54,488 nucleotides of DNA from Cellulosimicrobium cellulans (lineage in GTDB: Bacteria > Actinomycetota > Actinomycetes > Actinomycetales > Cellulomonadaceae). The notes beneath the pieces were generated by a model that made no database searches, was not told the origin of the DNA, and was given only the letters and a program-made list of their open reading frames with translations. The stretch spans positions 1 to 54,488 of the forward strand of contig NZ_VEGH01000021.1 of the NCBI RefSeq assembly GCF_007679345.1. Direction: 5' to 3'. The position numbers and the translations under genes were made by a program. Each line of letters begins with the position of its first letter. Positions within the stretch are counted from its first letter, which is position 1. Of the stretch, positions 31,500 to 40,329 are shown in pieces.

Positions 31500-34088
31500 G
31501 TGCCCGACCATCCCGCGGGGAGCCCCGCGACGCCGTCGCCCCAGGCCGCGGCGCAGCGCCTGCTGACGTCGGTCGGCAACCCCGCCCTGGAGCGCCTGGC
31601 GCAGCTCGCGTCCCGGCTCCTCGACGCCTCCTCCTCGCAGGTGTCCCTGCTGGCCGACGTCCCCAGCGCCGGCACCGGCGCCCCGGTGCCCGCGGACGCC
31701 GGGCCGGTCGTCGGCGCCTCCGGCACGCGCAGCGCGCTCCAGGACCGGGTGTGCGCCGTGACCGCGCGGCTCGGCCGGCCGCTCGTCGTCGCGGACGCCC
31801 GCAGGGACGACCGGCTGCGCGACCTCGACGTGGTGGCCGACGGCGGGGTGCGGGCGTACCTCGGCGTGCCGCTGGTCGGCAAGGACGGCCACGTCGTCGG
31901 CGCGCTCTGCGTGTACGACGCCCAGGTGCGCGCCTGGTCGACCGACGACGTGCTCGTGCTGACCGACCTGGCGGCCTCGGCCGTCGCGGAGCTGGAGCTG
32001 TCGGCGCTGGCCGTGGAGTACGAGGCCGACCGGGTGCGGTGGCAGCTCGCGGTGACCGCGGGCGAGGTCGGCAGCTTCGACTGGGACCTCGCGACGGGCG
32101 TGCTCGCCTGGGACGACGAGCTGCACGCGATCTTCGGCCTGGAGCCCGGGACGTTCGGCGGCACGATCGAGGCGTTCGAGGCGTGCCTGCACCCGGACGA
32201 CCGCGCGCGCGTCGCGGAGGCGCTCCGGGACGCGATCGACCGCGTCGCGCAGTACACCGCCGAGTACCGGGTCGTGCACCCCTCGGGCGGCCTGCGCTGG
32301 GTGAAGGCGAAGGGCATGGCGCTGCCCGGCCCGGACGGCACCGCGGTGCGGGTACTCGGCGCGGCGTACGACACCACCGTCGAGCGCGAGGCGGACGCCC
32401 GGATCGCGCGGGTGCTCGAGACCATGCAGACCGCGTTCTTCCTGCTGGACGACGCGTGGCGGTTCACCTACGTCAACGCCGAGGCCGAGCGGGTGCTCGG
32501 GCGCACCCGCGGCGAGCTGCTCGGCGGCGTGATCTGGGACCTGTTCCCGCTGTCGGTCGGGTCGGCGTTCGAGGAGCACTACCGCGGGGCGGCCGAGTCG
32601 GGCACCGCGCGGTCCTTCGAGGCGTACTACCCGCCGCCGCTCGACGGCTGGTACGAGGTCCGGGCGCACCCCGGGCCGGACGGGCTGTCGGTCTACTTCC
32701 ACGACATCACCGAGCGCCGCCGGCTCGAGGAGCAGCGCGCGGCCGCCCTCGCCGAGGCGGACGCGGCGACCAGCCGCCTGGCCCTGCTCGCCACCGTGGG
32801 GGAGGACCTGAGCGCCACGCTGGACACCGAGTACGCGGTGGGCCGGCTCGCGCGGCACGTCGTCCGGCACTTCGGCTCGTGGGCACTGGTGACCCTCTGG
32901 GACGAGGACCGGCAGCTCCGGGACATCGCGGGCTACCACGCGGATCCCGCGCGCCGGCGCGCGGTGGCCCGCTACACGCAGCTCCGGCTCCGCGCGCTCT
33001 CGCCGACCTCGTTCCTGCACCGCGCGCTGAGGTCCGGGGAGCCCGTGGTCATCCCGGGCGCGACCGCCGCGATCCTGCCGCTCCTGGCCGGGGAGGCGCG
33101 CGACGTGTTCGCCGAGCTCGCGCCCCGCACCGGGTACGCGGTGCCGATGCGGGCCCGCGGCCGCACGGTCGGCGCGATCTCGCTCTTCCTGGACGAGGGG
33201 CACGCGGACCTCGCCGAGGAGGACCTCGCGCTGCTCGTCCAGGTCGCCGACCGGGCCGGGCTCGCGCTGGACAACGCCCGCCTGTACGAGGGGCAGCGCC
33301 GGATGGCCGAGACGCTCCAGCGCGCGCTGCTGTCGGCGCCCGCCCAGCCGGACGACCTCGAGATCGCGGTCCGGTACGTGCCGGCGGCCCGGGCGGCCCA
33401 GGTCGGCGGCGACTGGTACGACGCGTTCCTCCAGCCCTCGGGGTCGACCGTCGTCGTGATCGGCGACGTGATGGGCCACGACCGGCACGCCGCGGCGGTG
33501 ATGAGCCAGGTGCGCACCCTGCTGCGCGGCATCGCGGCGACCACCGGCGGCAGCCCGGCCGAGGTGCTGCGCTCCCTGGACGCCGCGCTGGACACGCTGC
33601 GGGTCGACGCGATGGCGACCGCGCTGGTCGGCCGGCTCGAGCAGACGGCCGAGGACCGTGCGGCGGGCACGACCCGGTTCCGCTGGACCAACGCCGGCCA
33701 CCTGCCGCCGCTCCTGGTCGCGCCGGACGGCACCGTGCGCGAGCTGCGCGCGCCGCGGCCCGAGCTGGTGCTCGGGGTGTCGCCGGAGAACGCGCGCACC
33801 GACTCGGTGGTCGAGCTGCCGCGCGGGTCGACCGTGCTGCTCTACACCGACGGGCTGGTCGAGCGGCGCGGGGCGCACCTGCAGGAGGGCATCGACGCGC
33901 TGGCGGAGCTCGTCACGGAGCTGGCGCCGGAGGCGCAGGCCCGGGCAGCGGGGTCCGCGACGCTCGACGCCGCGTTCCTCGCGGACGCCGTGCTGGCGCG
34001 CGGGGCGGCGGGGGACGCGCCCGAGGACGACATCGCCCTGCTCGTCGTGCACCTCGGGCTCCAGGACGGGGACGCGCCGGGACGCTGA
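31500..34088 (+). CDS. GAF/PAS sensor with SpoIIE-type protein phosphatase domain
   Basis: The product has 862 aa from a GTG preceded by GGAGGGA. Domain order is GAF (about 20-170, with YLGVPLVGKDGHVVGALCVY), PAS (about 180-290), PAS (about 300-395, FTYVNAEAERVLGRTRGELL), GAF (about 410-590) and PP2C/SpoIIE (about 600-862). Metal residues are in VGGDWYDAF, VVIGDVMGHDRHAA, LLYTDGLVERRG and PEDDIALLVVHL. Such proteins dephosphorylate anti-sigma-factor antagonists and so switch stress sigma factors. No partner STAS or anti-sigma gene is adjacent. A possible -10 (TATGCT) lies about 30 bases upstream. Confidence 0.9.
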   Translation: MPDHPAGSPATPSPQAAAQRLLTSVGNPALERLAQLASRLLDASSSQVSLLADVPSAGTGAPVPADAGPVVGASGTRSALQDRVCAVTARLGRPLVVADARRDDRLRDLDVVADGGVRAYLGVPLVGKDGHVVGALCVYDAQVRAWSTDDVLVLTDLAASAVAELELSALAVEYEADRVRWQLAVTAGEVGSFDWDLATGVLAWDDELHAIFGLEPGTFGGTIEAFEACLHPDDRARVAEALRDAIDRVAQYTAEYRVVHPSGGLRWVKAKGMALPGPDGTAVRVLGAAYDTTVEREADARIARVLETMQTAFFLLDDAWRFTYVNAEAERVLGRTRGELLGGVIWDLFPLSVGSAFEEHYRGAAESGTARSFEAYYPPPLDGWYEVRAHPGPDGLSVYFHDITERRRLEEQRAAALAEADAATSRLALLATVGEDLSATLDTEYAVGRLARHVVRHFGSWALVTLWDEDRQLRDIAGYHADPARRRAVARYTQLRLRALSPTSFLHRALRSGEPVVIPGATAAILPLLAGEARDVFAELAPRTGYAVPMRARGRTVGAISLFLDEGHADLAEEDLALLVQVADRAGLALDNARLYEGQRRMAETLQRALLSAPAQPDDLEIAVRYVPAARAAQVGGDWYDAFLQPSGSTVVVIGDVMGHDRHAAAVMSQVRTLLRGIAATTGGSPAEVLRSLDAALDTLRVDAMATALVGRLEQTAEDRAAGTTRFRWTNAGHLPPLLVAPDGTVRELRAPRPELVLGVSPENARTDSVVELPRGSTVLLYTDGLVERRGAHLQEGIDALAELVTELAPEAQARAAGSATLDAAFLADAVLARGAAGDAPEDDIALLVVHLGLQDGDAPGR

Positions 34089-34227
34089 CCCCGCCGGCCA
34101 CGCGCGGGTGAACCCGTGCCGCCGATCAGGCGCGCATCCGGGTGAATCGCGCGTACGATCCCCGCAAACGTCACATATCGGGCAGGCGGAGCGGTCGGCC
34201 CGGGTGCGTCACCAGGGAGGCCCGCCC

Positions 34228-35211
34228 GTGCAGCTGCCCGACGACGCCGTGCCCGCGCGGCCGGCAGACGACCGCCCCGCGCCCCTGGTGAGCGTGGGCG
34301 TGCCCGTCTACAACGGCGACCTCTACCTCGAGGAGGCGCTCACCGCGCTGCGGGACCAGGACCTCCGCGACATCGAGGTGATCGTCTCCGACAACGGGTC
34401 GACCGACGAGACGGGCAAGATCGCCCGGGCGTTCGCCGAGGCGGACCCGCGGTTCCGGTACGTGCGCTCCGAGCAGAACCGGGGCGTGCCGTGGAACTTC
34501 AACCGGGTGCTCGACCTGGCGCGCGCGCCGCTGTTCCTGTGGAACGCCGCCGACGACGTGGTGGAGCCGCAGCACCTCGTGCGGTGCCGGGAGGCGCTGC
34601 TCGCGCACCCCGCGGCCGACATCGCGTTCCCGCGGGTGACGCTGGTGGACGCCGCGGGCGACGTCGTCGGGTACATGGACGACGAGGACCTGTCCTACCT
34701 CGGCCTCGCCCCCGCGGAGCGGGTCGACCAGCTGCTGCGCCGCTCGTCGTGGCAGGCCATCGCCTGGGGCGGGATGCTGCGCACCGACGCGCTGCGGGCC
34801 ATGGGCGGGCACCCGCGGTTCTTCGGCGGGGACATCGTGCTGGGCATCCGGTCGGCGCTGCGGGCGGAGTGGGTCGTGGTCCCCGAGCGGCTGTTCCGCT
34901 GCCGGCGGCACGACAACCAGAACAGCAAGGCCGTGGGCGCGGACCCCATCGTGCAGGTGCGCAGCTACGACCCGGCGTTCCGGCGCCCCGTGGCGTTCCC
35001 GCAGTGGTACCTCGCCTACCGGATGCTCGCCGAGCCGCTGGTGGCCCCGGTGCCGCCCGCCGACCGGGCGCGGGCGCTGGTCTCGGTGGCACGGCGGTGG
35101 ACCCTGCCGGAGTGGCGGCTGCTGGCGTACGACCTCAAGCGCAACGCCATCCGGCTGCGCCGCGGGCAGTACCAGGGCGCGTACTCGGCGTCGTCGGGCT
35201 ACTGGGTCTGA
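34228..35211 (+). CDS. family 2 glycosyltransferase
   Basis: The product has 327 aa. The GT-A fold begins with LVSVGVPVYNGDLYLEEALT and IEVIVSDNGSTDETGKIARA; the metal-binding acids are in LFLWNAADDVVEPQHLVRC. It transfers a sugar from a nucleotide sugar in the cytosol, probably for a surface polymer, but no other cell-wall gene is nearby. The GTG used has GGGAGG seven bases before it; a GTG eight codons upstream is less likely. A hairpin follows the stop directly. Confidence 0.85.
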   Translation: MQLPDDAVPARPADDRPAPLVSVGVPVYNGDLYLEEALTALRDQDLRDIEVIVSDNGSTDETGKIARAFAEADPRFRYVRSEQNRGVPWNFNRVLDLARAPLFLWNAADDVVEPQHLVRCREALLAHPAADIAFPRVTLVDAAGDVVGYMDDEDLSYLGLAPAERVDQLLRRSSWQAIAWGGMLRTDALRAMGGHPRFFGGDIVLGIRSALRAEWVVVPERLFRCRRHDNQNSKAVGADPIVQVRSYDPAFRRPVAFPQWYLAYRMLAEPLVAPVPPADRARALVSVARRWTLPEWRLLAYDLKRNAIRLRRGQYQGAYSASSGYWV

Positions 35212-35214
35212 CGG

Positions 35215-35232
35215 CCGGGACCTTCGTCCCGG
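35215..35232 (+). terminator. terminator hairpin of the GT2 gene
   Basis: A 7-bp perfect stem (CCGGGAC / GTCCCGG) closes a CTTC tetraloop four bases after the stop codon. A G-rich rather than T-rich tail follows. Confidence 0.6.
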
Positions 35233-35262
35233 GTCGGCGGGAACCGGGATGCCGGCTCGTGC

Positions 35263-35358
35263 GTTGGGGGAGTCGATCGTGCCCCCGACCTGGAGAGAGA
35301 TGGACGGCGACAGTAGTAGTCACCCCCTGCGCCCGCGCGAGACGGCGACGGGGGGTGA
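35263..35358 (+). promoter_or_regulatory. structured leader of the CNNM operon, possible riboswitch or RBS-sequestering element
   Basis: Four complementary blocks are visible: GTTGGGGG (35263-35270), CCCCCGAC (35282-35289), TCACCCCC (35320-35327) and GGGGGTGA (35351-35358). Blocks 1-2 and 3-4 form two hairpins. The 3-4 stem covers the G-rich ribosome binding site seven bases before the ATG. Block 1 could instead pair with block 3 and free the site. This is the layout of a translation switch. The ligand is unknown; a metal ion would fit the downstream genes. Confidence 0.45.
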
Positions 35359-35364
35359 GATCTG

Positions 35365-36768
35365 ATGTGGGTGCTGTCCCTGCTCCTGGGCGTGCTCGTC
35401 GTGCTGGCGATCACCGCCGCGACCGGGTACTTCGTCGCGCAGGAGTTCGCGTACATGGCCGTCGACCGGTCGCGGCTGAACGCCCGCGCCGCCGACGGTG
35501 ACGCCGGTGCGCGCCGCGCGCTCACCGTGACCCGGCGCACCTCGTTCATGCTGTCCGGCGCCCAGCTGGGCATCACCGTCACCGGCCTGCTCGTCGGGTA
35601 CGTCGCGGAGCCGCTGATCGGCGACGCGCTCGGCGAGGCCCTGGGTGGCGTCGGCGTGCCGACCGCGGTCGGCGTGGCCGTCGGCACCGTGTTCGCGCTG
35701 CTGCTGTCGACGCTGGTGCAGATGCTGTTCGGCGAGCTGTTCCCGAAGAACCTCGCGATCGCGCGCCCGGAGCCCGTGGCCGTGAAGCTGGCGTCGTCGA
35801 CGACCGCGTACCTCACCGTGTTCGGCTGGCTGATCCGGGTGTTCGACTCCGCGTCGAACGCCCTGCTGCGGCTGCTGCGCATCGAGCCGGTCCACGACGT
35901 CGAGCACTCCGCGACCGCGCGCGACCTGGAGCACATCGTCGCCGAGTCCGCCGAGTCGGGGGACCTGCCGCGGGAGCTGTCGGTCCTGCTGGACCGGATC
36001 CTCGACTTCCCGGACCAGGACGTCGAGCACGCGATGATCCCGCGCTCGCGGGTCGACGTCGTGCGCGCCGGCGCCACCGTGGGCGAGGTCCGGGAGCAGA
36101 TGGCCAGCGGGCACTCCCGGTACCCGGTGCTGTCCCCGGACGACGAGGTGCTGGGCGTCGTGCACCTGCAGGACGTCCTGGTCGCCACCGAGCCCGGCGA
36201 GCCCGTCGAGCGGCTCATGCGCGCGCCGGAGCTGGTGCCGACGTCGATGGCCCTGCCCGACGCGCTGCGCCAGCTCGCCGCGGGGCGCGACCAGCTGGCC
36301 TGCGTGCTGGACGAGTACGGCGGCTTCGCCGGCGTGCTGACGTTCGAGGACCTCGCGGAGGAGCTCGTCGGCGAGATCACCGACGAGCACGACACCGGCG
36401 TGCACGCGCCGACCCTCGCGGAGGACGACGGCGCCTGGACCATGGCGGGCGACGTCCACGTCGACGAGGTCGAGCGCGCCGTGGGCCGCGACCTGCCCGC
36501 CGGCGACTGGGAGACGATCGGCGGCCTCGCCATCGCGGCGCACGGCTCTCTGCCCGCCGCCGGGACCAGCGTCGTGCTGCTGCTCCCGGACGACCCGGGC
36601 GAGCTCGCGCACGCGGGCGACCCGGACCCCGTGTGGATGCGGGTCGACGTGCTGGAGATCGAGCGGCACGTCCCGGCGCTGGTGCGGGTGACCGTGCCCG
36701 CCGACCCGCCGCCCACCGAGGACGAGCGCGCCGACGCCGTCGAGCGCGACCAGGAGGAGAACCGATGA
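35365..36768 (+). CDS. CNNM/CorC-type membrane protein (DUF21, CBS pair, CorC_HlyC), first of two
   Basis: The product has 467 aa. The N-terminal DUF21 domain has three or four helices and GAQLGITVTGLLVGYVAEPL, and LVQMLFGELFPKNLAIARPE is the signature acid and proline region. A CBS pair (about 215-345) contains GHSRYPVLSPDDEVLGVVHL and DEYGGFAGVLTFEDLAEELV. The C-terminal CorC_HlyC domain contains WTMAGDVHVDEVERAVGRDL. Family members are Mg2+/Co2+ exporters or exporter regulators in the cytoplasmic membrane. The stop overlaps the second paralogue in ATGA. Confidence 0.9.
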   Translation: MWVLSLLLGVLVVLAITAATGYFVAQEFAYMAVDRSRLNARAADGDAGARRALTVTRRTSFMLSGAQLGITVTGLLVGYVAEPLIGDALGEALGGVGVPTAVGVAVGTVFALLLSTLVQMLFGELFPKNLAIARPEPVAVKLASSTTAYLTVFGWLIRVFDSASNALLRLLRIEPVHDVEHSATARDLEHIVAESAESGDLPRELSVLLDRILDFPDQDVEHAMIPRSRVDVVRAGATVGEVREQMASGHSRYPVLSPDDEVLGVVHLQDVLVATEPGEPVERLMRAPELVPTSMALPDALRQLAAGRDQLACVLDEYGGFAGVLTFEDLAEELVGEITDEHDTGVHAPTLAEDDGAWTMAGDVHVDEVERAVGRDLPAGDWETIGGLAIAAHGSLPAAGTSVVLLLPDDPGELAHAGDPDPVWMRVDVLEIERHVPALVRVTVPADPPPTEDERADAVERDQEENR

Positions 36769-37799
36769 GCCCCCTCGTCGTCGTGATCGTGACCGTCGGC
36801 CTGATCGCCCTGTCGGCGTTCTTCGTGGCCGTCGAGTTCGCGGCGCTCGCCGCCAAGCGGTACCGGTTGGAGGAGGCCGCCCCGCGCAGCCGGTCCGCCC
36901 GGGCCGCCCTGCGCAGCTCGACCGAGCTCACCGTGCTGCTCGCCGGGTCCCAGCTCGGCATCACCGCGTGCACCCTGGCGCTCGGCGCCGTCACCAAGCC
37001 CGCGGTGCACCACTGGCTGACGCCGCTGTTCGAGGGCTGGGGCGTCGCGCTCTGGCTCGCGGACGTGGCCGGGTTCGTCCTGGCGCTGATCATCGTGACG
37101 TTCCTGCACCTGGTCGTCGGCGAGATGGCGCCGAAGTCCTGGGCGATCGCCCACCCCGAGACGTCCGCGATCCTGCTGGCCACCCCGATGCGCGCGTTCA
37201 TGTGGCTGACCCGGCCGCTGCTGCGCGTGCTCAACCAGGCGGCGAACTGGTGCCTGCGGCGGGTCGGCGTCGAGCCGGCCGACCAGGTCGCCACCGGGCA
37301 GAACCCGGACGACCTGCGTCACCTGGTCGAGCACTCCGCCAACGTCGGCGCGCTGGACGCGTCGTACTCCCGGCAGCTCACCGGGGCGCTGGAGCTGCAG
37401 TCGCTGACCGTCCGGGACCTGGTCCGCGCGGGCGGGTCGCCGACGGCCGTCGCGCCGGACGCGACGATGGCGGACGTCCGGCTCGCCACGCAGGCCTCCG
37501 GGCACCTCCGGGTGCTCGTCGGCACCGGCGACCGGCTCGACGGGGTCGTGCACGTGCGGGACACCCTGGCGCACCCGGACACCGCGCCCGTGGGGACGCT
37601 GGCGCGCCCGGTGCTGCGGCTCGAGGCCGACGCGCCGGTGTCGGGGGCGCTGACGCAGATGCGCGAGGGGCGCCAGCACCTGGCGCTGGTGCTCGACGGC
37701 GGCCGGACCCTCGGCGTGGTGACCCTGGCGGACGTCCTCGCGCGCCTCTTCCCGCTGGCGGCCCCGGAGGCCGCGGCCGCTCCCGCCGACCCGCGCTGA
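36765..37799 (+). CDS. CNNM-type membrane protein, second of two, lacking the CorC_HlyC domain
   Basis: The product has 344 aa. The DUF21 domain shows FFVAVEFAALAAKRYRLEEA, GSQLGITACTLALGAVTKP and FLHLVVGEMAPKSWAIAHPE. Weak CBS repeats follow (ASGHLRVLVGTGDRLDGVVH, GRQHLALVLDGGRTLGVVTL), and the C terminus ends without the CorC_HlyC domain. The ATG has CAGGAGGAGAA before it and overlaps the first gene by 4 bp. The two probably form a heteromeric Mg2+/Co2+ efflux complex; paired CNNM genes of this kind are common in actinobacteria. Confidence 0.88.
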   Translation: MSPLVVVIVTVGLIALSAFFVAVEFAALAAKRYRLEEAAPRSRSARAALRSSTELTVLLAGSQLGITACTLALGAVTKPAVHHWLTPLFEGWGVALWLADVAGFVLALIIVTFLHLVVGEMAPKSWAIAHPETSAILLATPMRAFMWLTRPLLRVLNQAANWCLRRVGVEPADQVATGQNPDDLRHLVEHSANVGALDASYSRQLTGALELQSLTVRDLVRAGGSPTAVAPDATMADVRLATQASGHLRVLVGTGDRLDGVVHVRDTLAHPDTAPVGTLARPVLRLEADAPVSGALTQMREGRQHLALVLDGGRTLGVVTLADVLARLFPLAAPEAAAAPADPR

Positions 37800-37842
37800 C
37801 CCGGGCCGGCCCCGGGCGCCGTCCTGGCGCCCCGCTGATCGT

Positions 37843-37876
37843 CGCGAGCCCACCCGATCGACCGGGTGGGCTCGCG
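37843..37876. terminator. bidirectional hairpin between convergent CNNM and GGDEF-EAL genes
   Basis: This is a perfect 14-bp inverted repeat (CGCGAGCCCACCCG) with loop ATCGAC. No T tract is present. Confidence 0.65.
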
Positions 37877-37933
37877 GCGACCGGGTGGTGATCGGGGATC
37901 GGCGGGGCCCAGGGGGCCGGCGGGGGCCCGGGG

Positions 37934-40234
37934 TCAGGCCGGGGCGGGGGTGCGCGGAGCCGTGTCGCGGGCGCGGAGCCAGGCGTCGGCGTCGGCCCGC
38001 GGCATCGGCCGGCCGTGCAGGTACCCCTGGGTGCGGTCGCAGCCCATGCGGCGCAGCGCCTCGTCCGTCGCGGCGTCCTCGACGCCCTCGGCGATCAGCC
38101 GCAGTCCCAGGTGGTGCGCGAGCTCGAGCGTCCCGGACACGATCGCCCGGGTGCGCGCGTCGGTCGTCAGCCGGGCGGTGAACGACCGGTCGAGCTTGAG
38201 CTCGCCCGCGGGCAGCTCGTTGAGGTACGTCAGCGACGAGTACCCCGACCCGTAGTCGTCGATCGCCAGCCCGATGCCGCGGTCCGCGATCGCCCGGGTC
38301 ACGGCCACGGCGTGCGGCGGGTCGTGCATCAGCGTCGTCTCGGTGATCTCGACGACCAGGCCCGCCGCGCGCAGCCCCGCGGCGGCGAGCGCGTCGTCGA
38401 GCGTCGCGAGCAGCCGCGGGTGGCCCAGGCAGGACGTCGACAGGTTCACCGCCACCGGGAGGTCGCGGCCCTCGTCCTGCCACCGCGCGGCGGTCCGGGT
38501 GGCCTGCGCCAGGACCCGCTCGGTGAGGGCGAACATCGACCCGGTCTGCTCGGCCAGGTCGACGAACGCGGCCGGGGGCAGCAGGCCGCGCTCCGGGTGC
38601 GCCCAGCGGACGAGCGCCTCCATGCCGACCACCCGCCCGTCCGCGCAGTCGAGCTGCGGCTGGTAGTGCAGCTCCAGGACGCCGTGCCGGTCGTCGCCCT
38701 CCGCCGCGGAGAGCAGGGCGCGCAGCTCGTCGGCCAGGGCCATCTCGTCGCGGTCGCGCGCGTCGGCCGCCTCGTCGTAGACGCGCACGCCGCCCCCGGC
38801 CCGCTTGGCCGCGTACATCGCGGTGTCGGCCCAGCGCACCAGCTCCCCGTCGCGGTGGTCGCCGAACGCCGTGCTGGCGACGCCGATGCTCGCGTCGAGC
38901 CGGACCACCCGGCCGGTGACCTCGATCGGCTCGCGGACGGCGTCGCGCAGCGCGTGCGCGACCGCCGTGGCCTGCCCGACGTCGTGGTGGTCCAGCACGA
39001 CGCCGAACTCGTCGCCCCCGAACCGCGCGAGGAGCGCGCTGCCGTCCAGGCGGGCCTGGAGCCGCCGGCTGACGGTCCGGATCACGGCGTCGCCCGCCGG
39101 GTGGCCGTACCGGTCGTTGACGTCCTTGAACCGGTCGAGGTCGATGACCAGCAACGCCGCCCCGGTGCGCGCCGCGGCGAACCGGTCGGCCACCTCGAGC
39201 ATCGCGCGGCGGTTGGCCACCCCGGTGAGCGGGTCGGTCCGGGCCTCTTTGCGGGTGGCGGCCAGCGCCGCGAGCTCGCTGGCGGTGCGCAGCAGCTGCG
39301 CGCAGCCGCCGCCGACCCCCGCGGCGGCGAGCAGCGCGACCCACGGGGTCCCCGTCGGGCGCAGGCTGTCCAGCACCAGCACGACGGTGCTCGCGGCGAT
39401 GGCGATCATGGCGCAGGTCGTCACCACGAGCGTGGAGGCGAAGTGCCCGCGCAGCGGCGGCGGCTTGATCGTGCCCGCCCGTGCGGTGACCAGGGTCAGC
39501 GCGGCCCAGCAGACGACGGCGGGGACCGCGGGCGCGCCGTCGGCCGGCAGCCAGGGGAGCAGCACCAGCTCGACCGCGGCCATCGCGCCCAGGCCCGTCA
39601 GCAGCAGCCACGCGCGCGGGTCGTCCCGGAGCCCGCCCAGCACGGTCACGACCAGGGTCATCACCGCCAGCACGATCAGCACCGCCGCCCGGAGCAGGTG
39701 CCCCTCGGCGGCCCGGCCCGGCCCGTCGGCCGGCAGCACGCCGACCGCGACCGCCCAGACCAGCAGCGCGAGCGTGCCGAGCGTCGACCCGGCGAAGTTG
39801 ACCCAGTCGACCGGGTGCACGGCCGAGGTCCGGAACCGGTTCCAGGTCAGCATGCCCTGGTGCGCGCACAGCACGGCGACGACGCCGCCGGCCGTGAGGC
39901 CGAGCCCACGCAGGTCACCCGCGGCCGGACCGCGCACCGTCAGGTCGACCGCCGCCTCCGCGGCGAGCCCGGCGGCGACCGCGGTGACCGACCGGCCGCA
40001 CCACCGCCACAGGCCGCGCTCCTCGAGCGAGCGGATCGGGCCCTGCTGCCGCAGCACGACGCCGGCCGCCGCCGCTGCCAGCGCGCCGCCCGCCGCGGTC
40101 AGCCCGGCGGTCCCCGTCGCGCACTCGACGACGGCCAGCAGCGCGACGAGCACCGCGGGGCCCAGGAGCAGCGGACCGGGCGGCAGGACGCGGCGCCGCG
40201 GCGGGGCGGTCGTGGAGGGCATCACCGACACCAT
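37934..40234 (-). CDS. membrane GGDEF-EAL protein (diguanylate cyclase / c-di-GMP phosphodiesterase)
   Basis: The product has 766 aa. About eight membrane helices fill residues 15-330. The GGDEF domain is intact (LLVIDLDRFKDVNDRYGHPA, LARFGGDEFGVVLD). The EAL domain is intact too (GMEALVRWAHPERGLLPPA, VEITETTLMHD, IGLAIDDYGSGYSSLTYL, LIAEGVEDAATDEALRRMG). Both activities are possible and are probably set by the membrane sensor. An ATG four codons downstream (40222) is an alternative start; neither has a good Shine-Dalgarno. This is the only c-di-GMP gene in the window. Confidence 0.9.
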   Translation of the reverse strand: MVSVMPSTTAPPRRRVLPPGPLLLGPAVLVALLAVVECATGTAGLTAAGGALAAAAAGVVLRQQGPIRSLEERGLWRWCGRSVTAVAAGLAAEAAVDLTVRGPAAGDLRGLGLTAGGVVAVLCAHQGMLTWNRFRTSAVHPVDWVNFAGSTLGTLALLVWAVAVGVLPADGPGRAAEGHLLRAAVLIVLAVMTLVVTVLGGLRDDPRAWLLLTGLGAMAAVELVLLPWLPADGAPAVPAVVCWAALTLVTARAGTIKPPPLRGHFASTLVVTTCAMIAIAASTVVLVLDSLRPTGTPWVALLAAAGVGGGCAQLLRTASELAALAATRKEARTDPLTGVANRRAMLEVADRFAAARTGAALLVIDLDRFKDVNDRYGHPAGDAVIRTVSRRLQARLDGSALLARFGGDEFGVVLDHHDVGQATAVAHALRDAVREPIEVTGRVVRLDASIGVASTAFGDHRDGELVRWADTAMYAAKRAGGGVRVYDEAADARDRDEMALADELRALLSAAEGDDRHGVLELHYQPQLDCADGRVVGMEALVRWAHPERGLLPPAAFVDLAEQTGSMFALTERVLAQATRTAARWQDEGRDLPVAVNLSTSCLGHPRLLATLDDALAAAGLRAAGLVVEITETTLMHDPPHAVAVTRAIADRGIGLAIDDYGSGYSSLTYLNELPAGELKLDRSFTARLTTDARTRAIVSGTLELAHHLGLRLIAEGVEDAATDEALRRMGCDRTQGYLHGRPMPRADADAWLRARDTAPRTPAPA

Positions 40235-40257
40235 CGGCGCGCCGGAGCGGCAGCCGA

Positions 40258-40291
40258 GCCGTGCGCCCCGAGTTCACCCGGGGCGCACGGC
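40258..40291. other. hairpin in the divergent promoter region
   Basis: A 13-base arm (GCCGTGCGCCCCG) pairs with its complement across eight bases. It lies between two divergent starts, so it is not a terminator for either gene; an operator or 5'-UTR structure is possible. Confidence 0.5.
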
Positions 40292-40317
40292 CCCTCGACC
40301 CCGCGACGACGCCGTCC

Positions 40318-40323
40318 TACGGT
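40318..40323 (+). promoter_or_regulatory. -10 box TACGGT, leaderless RibD-like gene
   Basis: TACGGT is followed by six bases (GGGGCG) and the ATG. Confidence 0.5.
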
Positions 40324-40329
40324 GGGGCG

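Noticed and set aside
29916..34052. A 1378-codon open frame on the minus strand, and a 1296-codon frame on the plus strand over the same area
   Set aside because: Both are shadows of the symporter and SpoIIE-phosphatase genes, whose frames hold clear domains. The shadow products are His/Arg/Gly-rich without motifs.
35212..35364. Naming the CNNM leader a yybP-ykoY or M-box riboswitch
   Set aside because: A GGGGGAG stretch recalls the yybP-ykoY loop, but the rest of the consensus could not be traced by eye. It is kept only as an unclassified structured leader.
35199..39869. A 1556-codon open frame on the minus strand
   Set aside because: It lies antisense to the CNNM genes and out of frame with the GGDEF-EAL gene. 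Its product is low-complexity Arg/Ala/Gly/Ser sequence, as expected from antisense reading of high-GC DNA.
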